Below, in pieces: positions 5,410-8,828 of a stretch of 8,828 bases of DNA. The translations under genes were made by a program, and so were the position numbers. The stretch is from Mageeibacillus sp. UBA5747 (GTDB lineage Bacteria; Bacillota; Clostridia; Saccharofermentanales; UBA5734): positions 33,999 through 42,826 of the forward strand of contig DIFN01000046.1 in assembly GCA_002419145.1 (NCBI GenBank), in the 5' to 3' direction. How positions within the stretch are numbered: the first letter of the stretch is position 1; every line of letters starts with the position of its first letter. The notes under the pieces were generated by a model. That model worked only from the letters and a program-made list of their open reading frames with translations, made no database searches and had not been told where the DNA came from.

Positions 5410-5973
5410 ATGGATTACGCATTGATCGCAGGCTTTGAACCGACCGGGGACTTCATGGTCCGGCACTGGATGCGCAGGCTGGCTGACCATGGTGTCAACG
5501 ACCTGTATGAAAGTTTTGGCTTGGCCCCGCATATTACTTTGTCGGAGTTTTCCACCAATGCCTTCGCCCAAGTTGAAGCAGGTCTTGCCGATTTAGCTCA
5601 AAGGGTCTCAACCGTCGAGGTCCGCTTTTCCAGTTTGGGCATTTTCCCAGGCTTGCAGGGAGTCTTGCATCTGGTTCCGGCCGTGAACGGAGAGTTATTA
5701 TCCCTGCACCGCCAGATCCATCAGGTCTTGAGACCGCTGTGCCGGGATTTTTCACCACTCTATCTGGAACCGGAGTGGACGCCGCACTGCACACTGGTCC
5801 TGGACATGGATCCTTTGGAGCTGCCCCGCGCCTATGATGTGCTGATCGATTCTTTCAAGCCCTTCACAACCCGCCTGGTTAGTCTCGAAGTGATCACCTG
5901 CTGCCCCTTCCAGACCATCCTGAAACATCCTTTGCACATGAACCAAGCTCAGTCCCCAGACTGCAGTTGGTAG
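5410..5973 (+). CDS. 2H phosphoesterase, 2'-5' RNA ligase-like family protein
   Basis: A 187-residue protein with the two signature HxT motifs of the 2H superfamily: PHITL (H41, T43) and PHCTL (H126, T128), about 85 residues apart. The paired histidines and threonines form the active site that cleaves or forms 2'-5' or 2',3'-cyclic phosphodiester bonds. Members include RNA cyclic phosphodiesterases and 2'-5' RNA ligases. The N-terminal strand MDYALIAGFEP fits the family start, so the ATG at 5410 is preferred over the next Met at residue 16, which would remove that strand. No ribosome binding site is seen, and the start codon coincides with the predicted transcription start. The natural substrate cannot be told from sequence; neither neighbour is an RNA repair gene. 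No terminator is visible before the activase. Confidence 0.85.
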   Translation: MDYALIAGFEPTGDFMVRHWMRRLADHGVNDLYESFGLAPHITLSEFSTNAFAQVEAGLADLAQRVSTVEVRFSSLGIFPGLQGVLHLVPAVNGELLSLHRQIHQVLRPLCRDFSPLYLEPEWTPHCTLVLDMDPLELPRAYDVLIDSFKPFTTRLVSLEVITCCPFQTILKHPLHMNQAQSPDCSW

Positions 5974-6002
5974 CCAGCCATGTGGTTGGACGGATGCTTT
6001 TG

Positions 6003-6011
6003 TGATAAAAT
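6003..6011 (+). promoter_or_regulatory. Extended -10 promoter element for the activase gene
   Basis: TGATAAAAT combines an extended TG element (6003-6004) with the -10 box TAAAAT (6006-6011, five of six matches). The nearest -35-like sequence, TTGGAC (5986-5991), is only 14 bases away, so the promoter would rely on the extended -10. Transcription from about 6018 leaves a leader of roughly 59 bases. Confidence 0.5.
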
Positions 6012-6032
6012 CTGCCTTTAGAGTTCTATTTC

Positions 6033-6080
6033 ATGTCAACTTGGTCGCTGACCGATACGTATGGACAGGTATTTAAATGA
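6033..6080 (+). CDS. Possible 15-codon upstream ORF overlapping the activase start
   Basis: ATG at 6033 opens a short frame, MSTWSLTDTYGQVFK. Its TGA (6078-6080) overlaps the activase ATG (6077-6079) as ATGA. The arrangement would allow translational coupling, which would help because the activase has only a weak AGGT ribosome binding site (6067-6070). The small ORF itself has no clear binding site, and a short open frame in a leader is easily due to chance. Confidence 0.25.
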   Translation: MSTWSLTDTYGQVFK

Positions 6081-8828
6081 ATTTCAGTCAACAATTGAAA
6101 CTTGGGATCGATATAGGTTCTACAACGCTCAAAGTGGTTCTGCTTGAGGGTTACCGGACGATTTTTTCGCGCTACAGGCGCCATCATGCCGACATAGCCG
6201 GTGAGCTGGAGCGGGTATTTGCCGAGCTGACCGAGACGTATCCAACGGCTCAGGTCCAGGTCAGTGTGACCGGATCCGGCGGGGTCAGTGTGGCCAAATG
6301 GCTGGGCCTGCCCTTTGTGCAGGAGGTCATTGCCGAGACTGAGACCATCCGGGTCTTTGATCCATCGGCCGATGTCATCATCGAGCTCGGTGGGGAGGAT
6401 GCCAAGATCACCTATCTCAAGCCGAGCCCCGAGCAGCGGATGAATGGGTCCTGTGCCGGTGGCACAGGTGCCTTCATCGACCAGATGGCCACGCTGCTCC
6501 AGACCGATGCGACGGGGCTGAATCAGCTGGCGGCCAATTACCAGCAGCTGTATCCGATCGCTTCGCGCTGTGGTGTGTTTGCCAAGAGTGACTTGCAGCC
6601 TCTGATCAACGATGGCGCAGCCAAAGAAGACCTTGCGGCCTCTGTCCTGCAGGCGGTTGTCAATCAGACCATTGCCGGCCTGGCCTGCGGGCGGCCGATC
6701 CGTGGCCATGTCGTGTTCCTGGGTGGGCCGCTGCATTTCCTGCCCGAGCTGCGCAAGGCCTTTGAGCGTTCCCTGCACAAAGAGGTCACGAAATTCACCA
6801 CCCCGGACAAAGCTCAGCTGTATGTGGCCATGGGTGCGGCTCTGCTGGCCGAAGGTGATCCGGAGCCGATCCAGGCCATTCGTGACCGTTTTGCCACGGC
6901 CAGCCGCCTCGAACCGGAAATTTCCCGCATGAAACCGCTGTTTGCCAGTCCGGAAGAAAAGCTGGCCTTCCAGAAGCGGCACGAACAGGCCTCAGCTGAG
7001 CTCAAGGACATCACCCAGGCGTCGGGAGATTGTTTCTTTGGCCTCGATGCCGGCAGCACCACCACTAAAGCGGTGCTGATCGACGGCGAGGGTGACCTGA
7101 TTTTCACCTATTACGCCAGCAACAAAGGGGACCCGGTCAAAAGCGCCATCACGATCCTGCAAAAACTTTACGCGCAGTTGCCCCGTACGGCGCGGATCGC
7201 CCGCTCCTGTGTCACCGGTTATGGCGAAAACCTGATCAAGGCGGCCCTCGGAGTTGACGAAGGCGAAATCGAGACCATGGCTCACTATCGCGCAGCTGAA
7301 CATTTCCTGCCTGGGGTCGATTTCATCATTGACATCGGCGGTCAGGACATGAAGTGCATGCAGGTCCGCGATGGCGTCATCGACAGCATCATGGTCAACG
7401 AAGCCTGCTCATCCGGGTGCGGTTCCTTTGTCCAGTCCTTTGCAGAAACGCTGCACATGGATGCCCATACGTTCTCGCTCGAGGCGCTCGAGGCAAAAAA
7501 CCCGGTCGATCTGGGCACCCGTTGCACCGTGTTTATGAATTCTCGTGTCAAACAAGCACAGAAAGAAGGGGCCAGTGTTGGTGATATATCCGCCGGCCTG
7601 TCCTACTCGGTCGTGCGCAATGCCCTCTACAAGGTGATCAAGATCAAGGACCCGTCCCAGCTTGGGCAGAAAGTGGTCGTCCAGGGTGGCACTTTCCTCA
7701 ACGACGCCATTTTGCGCTGTTTTGAACAGGTCGCCGGCCGTGAAGTGATCCGGCCCAACATCGCCGGCCTGATGGGCGCCTATGGTGCAGCCCTGATTGC
7801 ACGCGAGCACTATGCCGACCAGACCACAAGCCTGATGGCGGCCAAGGAACTGGCGGCTTTCGATGTCCAGACCGAGCTGACCCATTGCGAATTGTGTACC
7901 AACCTCTGCCAGTTGACGATTTCGCGTTTTTCCAATGGGGAGCGGTATGTGTCAGGCAATCGCTGCGAACGCGGAGCAGGAGAGGAGATCCACAAGGTCG
8001 TCTTGCCGAACCTGTTCGACTACAAATACAAACGGATCTTTGGCTATGCACCACTGCCTCTGGACAAAGCCCCCCGCGGTGTGATTGGCATTCCGCGTAC
8101 CCTCAATCTGTTTGAAAATTACCCGCTCTGGCACACTTTCCTCACCGAACTGGGCTTTCGGGTTGTCCTGTCAGGACGCTCCAACCACAAGCTGTTTGAA
8201 AAAGGCATGGATTCCATTCCTTCGGAAAGTGTCTGCTATCCGGCCAAACTGGCTCATGGCCATGTGACTGACCTGATTGAGAAGGGGATCCACCTGATCT
8301 TCTATCCTGACATCACTTATGAACAGCTTGAATACACCGAGGCCAATAACCACTTTAATTGCCCGATTGTTGTCAGCTATCCGGAAGTCATCCGGACCAA
8401 TGTTGAGAAAATTGCGGAAAACAATGTCCGACTGATCAATCCCTTTCTGTCCCTGCATCACAAGGACAAGCTCGTGCAACGCCTGACTGATGTCTTTGCG
8501 GAATGGAACGTCAGCAGACAGGAAGTCAAGTCCGCCCTGGCCCATGGGTTTGCCGAACTGGACCGGGCCAAGGCAGATATCCGGGCTAAAGGCCAGGAAA
8601 CTCTAAAATTCCTTGAGGAACATAATTGTAAAGGCATCGTCCTGTCAGGACGTCCGTATCATGTGGATCCAGAGATCCATCACGGCATCCCCCAGATGAT
8701 TAACACCCTGGGCCTGGCCGTCCTGACCGAGGACAGCGTCGCCGGTCTCGGTGACCTGGAGCGACCTCTGCGGGTGGTCGACCAGTGGGCCTATCATTCA
8801 CGACTTTATGAGGCTGCTGCCTTTGTCG
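6077..8828 (+). CDS. Giant two-headed acyl-CoA dehydratase activase (BadF/BadG/BcrA/BcrD family with DUF2229 region), 3' end outside window
   Basis: The first 917 codons, still open at the window end; full-length relatives are about 1,400 residues. Two ASKHA ATPase domains occur in tandem. Domain 1 (about 8-260) has GIDIGSTTLK, ELGGEDAK and CAGGTG; domain 2 (about 320-575) has GLDAGSTTTK, DIGGQDMK and CSSGCG. Each keeps a cysteine pair 39 residues apart (C126/C165 and C444/C483), the spacing of the two ligands by which the dimeric HgdC activator holds its [4Fe-4S] cluster. A cysteine group follows (C604, C607, C611, C630), then a DUF2229-like region with GIPRTLNLFENYPLW (671-685), CYPAKLAHGH (720-729) and GRPYHVDPEIHHG (858-870). 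Characterised relatives use ATP to drive low-potential electrons into 2-hydroxyacyl-CoA dehydratases or benzoyl-CoA reductases. The substrate of this fused form is unknown. TAA at 6074-6076 blocks any in-frame upstream start. Confidence 0.92.
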   Translation, partial: MNFSQQLKLGIDIGSTTLKVVLLEGYRTIFSRYRRHHADIAGELERVFAELTETYPTAQVQVSVTGSGGVSVAKWLGLPFVQEVIAETETIRVFDPSADVIIELGGEDAKITYLKPSPEQRMNGSCAGGTGAFIDQMATLLQTDATGLNQLAANYQQLYPIASRCGVFAKSDLQPLINDGAAKEDLAASVLQAVVNQTIAGLACGRPIRGHVVFLGGPLHFLPELRKAFERSLHKEVTKFTTPDKAQLYVAMGAALLAEGDPEPIQAIRDRFATASRLEPEISRMKPLFASPEEKLAFQKRHEQASAELKDITQASGDCFFGLDAGSTTTKAVLIDGEGDLIFTYYASNKGDPVKSAITILQKLYAQLPRTARIARSCVTGYGENLIKAALGVDEGEIETMAHYRAAEHFLPGVDFIIDIGGQDMKCMQVRDGVIDSIMVNEACSSGCGSFVQSFAETLHMDAHTFSLEALEAKNPVDLGTRCTVFMNSRVKQAQKEGASVGDISAGLSYSVVRNALYKVIKIKDPSQLGQKVVVQGGTFLNDAILRCFEQVAGREVIRPNIAGLMGAYGAALIAREHYADQTTSLMAAKELAAFDVQTELTHCELCTNLCQLTISRFSNGERYVSGNRCERGAGEEIHKVVLPNLFDYKYKRIFGYAPLPLDKAPRGVIGIPRTLNLFENYPLWHTFLTELGFRVVLSGRSNHKLFEKGMDSIPSESVCYPAKLAHGHVTDLIEKGIHLIFYPDITYEQLEYTEANNHFNCPIVVSYPEVIRTNVEKIAENNVRLINPFLSLHHKDKLVQRLTDVFAEWNVSRQEVKSALAHGFAELDRAKADIRAKGQETLKFLEEHNCKGIVLSGRPYHVDPEIHHGIPQMINTLGLAVLTEDSVAGLGDLERPLRVVDQWAYHSRLYEAAAFV

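Noticed and set aside
6026..6982. 318-codon open frame on the - strand opposite the activase start
   Set aside because: It lies antisense to the first ATPase head, which has clear family motifs. The reverse product is patternless.
8165..8652. GTCCTGTCAGGACG repeated at 8165-8178 and 8639-8652, containing an 11-base inverted repeat
   Set aside because: Both copies encode VLSGR within family-conserved parts of the activase, so codon choice and shared protein motif explain them better than a DNA site.

Overview
The window looks like chromosomal DNA from an anaerobic Bacillota (Clostridia-like) bacterium. The grounds are strong AGGAGG ribosome binding sites with short spacers, compact rho-independent terminators, a SecA ending in a SEC-C zinc motif, a CCA-encoding tRNA, and a large two-headed 2-hydroxyacyl-CoA dehydratase-type activase, a class of oxygen-sensitive Fe-S protein. 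The coding DNA is moderately GC-rich with AT-rich promoters. All real genes are on the + strand. I cannot name a genus.

Layout. (1) 1-759: 3' end of secA. (2) 819-4373: a tight cluster of purine nucleoside phosphorylase, a short archaeal/thermophile-type S-adenosylhomocysteine hydrolase, and an MTA/SAH deaminase of the MtaD/DadD family. The gaps are 50-67 bases and each gene has a strong ribosome binding site. (3) 4407-4560: a tRNA-Thr(CGU) with its own promoter and terminator. (4) 4637-4858: a CopZ-like HMA-domain metallochaperone. (5) 4918-5354: an 85-residue protein of unknown function with its own promoter and terminator. (6) 5375-5973: a 2H phosphoesterase (2'-5' RNA ligase-like), probably read from a leaderless mRNA. 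(7) 6003-8828: the first 917 codons of a giant acyl-CoA dehydratase activase, cut by the window end.

How the genes work together. The strongest biological story is the 819-4373 cluster. Read together, the enzymes form a deaminate-first route for SAM by-products: the deaminase turns S-adenosylhomocysteine (SAH) into S-inosylhomocysteine (and 5'-deoxyadenosine or methylthioadenosine into their inosine analogues), the hydrolase releases homocysteine and inosine, and the phosphorylase splits inosine-type nucleosides to hypoxanthine. Active-site residues fit: the hydrolase has HxExK where the classical adenosine-specific enzyme has HxTxE, and the phosphorylase has the Glu/Asn pair of 6-oxopurine enzymes. 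This resembles the S-inosylhomocysteine pathway described in methanogens, here as a bacterial operon. Substrate specificity is inferred and untested.

Other unusual points are a cytosine in place of the near-universal U55 in the tRNA T-loop, the probable leaderless gene, a small start-stop-overlapping upstream ORF before the activase, and a perfect 21-base repeat in the SecA linker.
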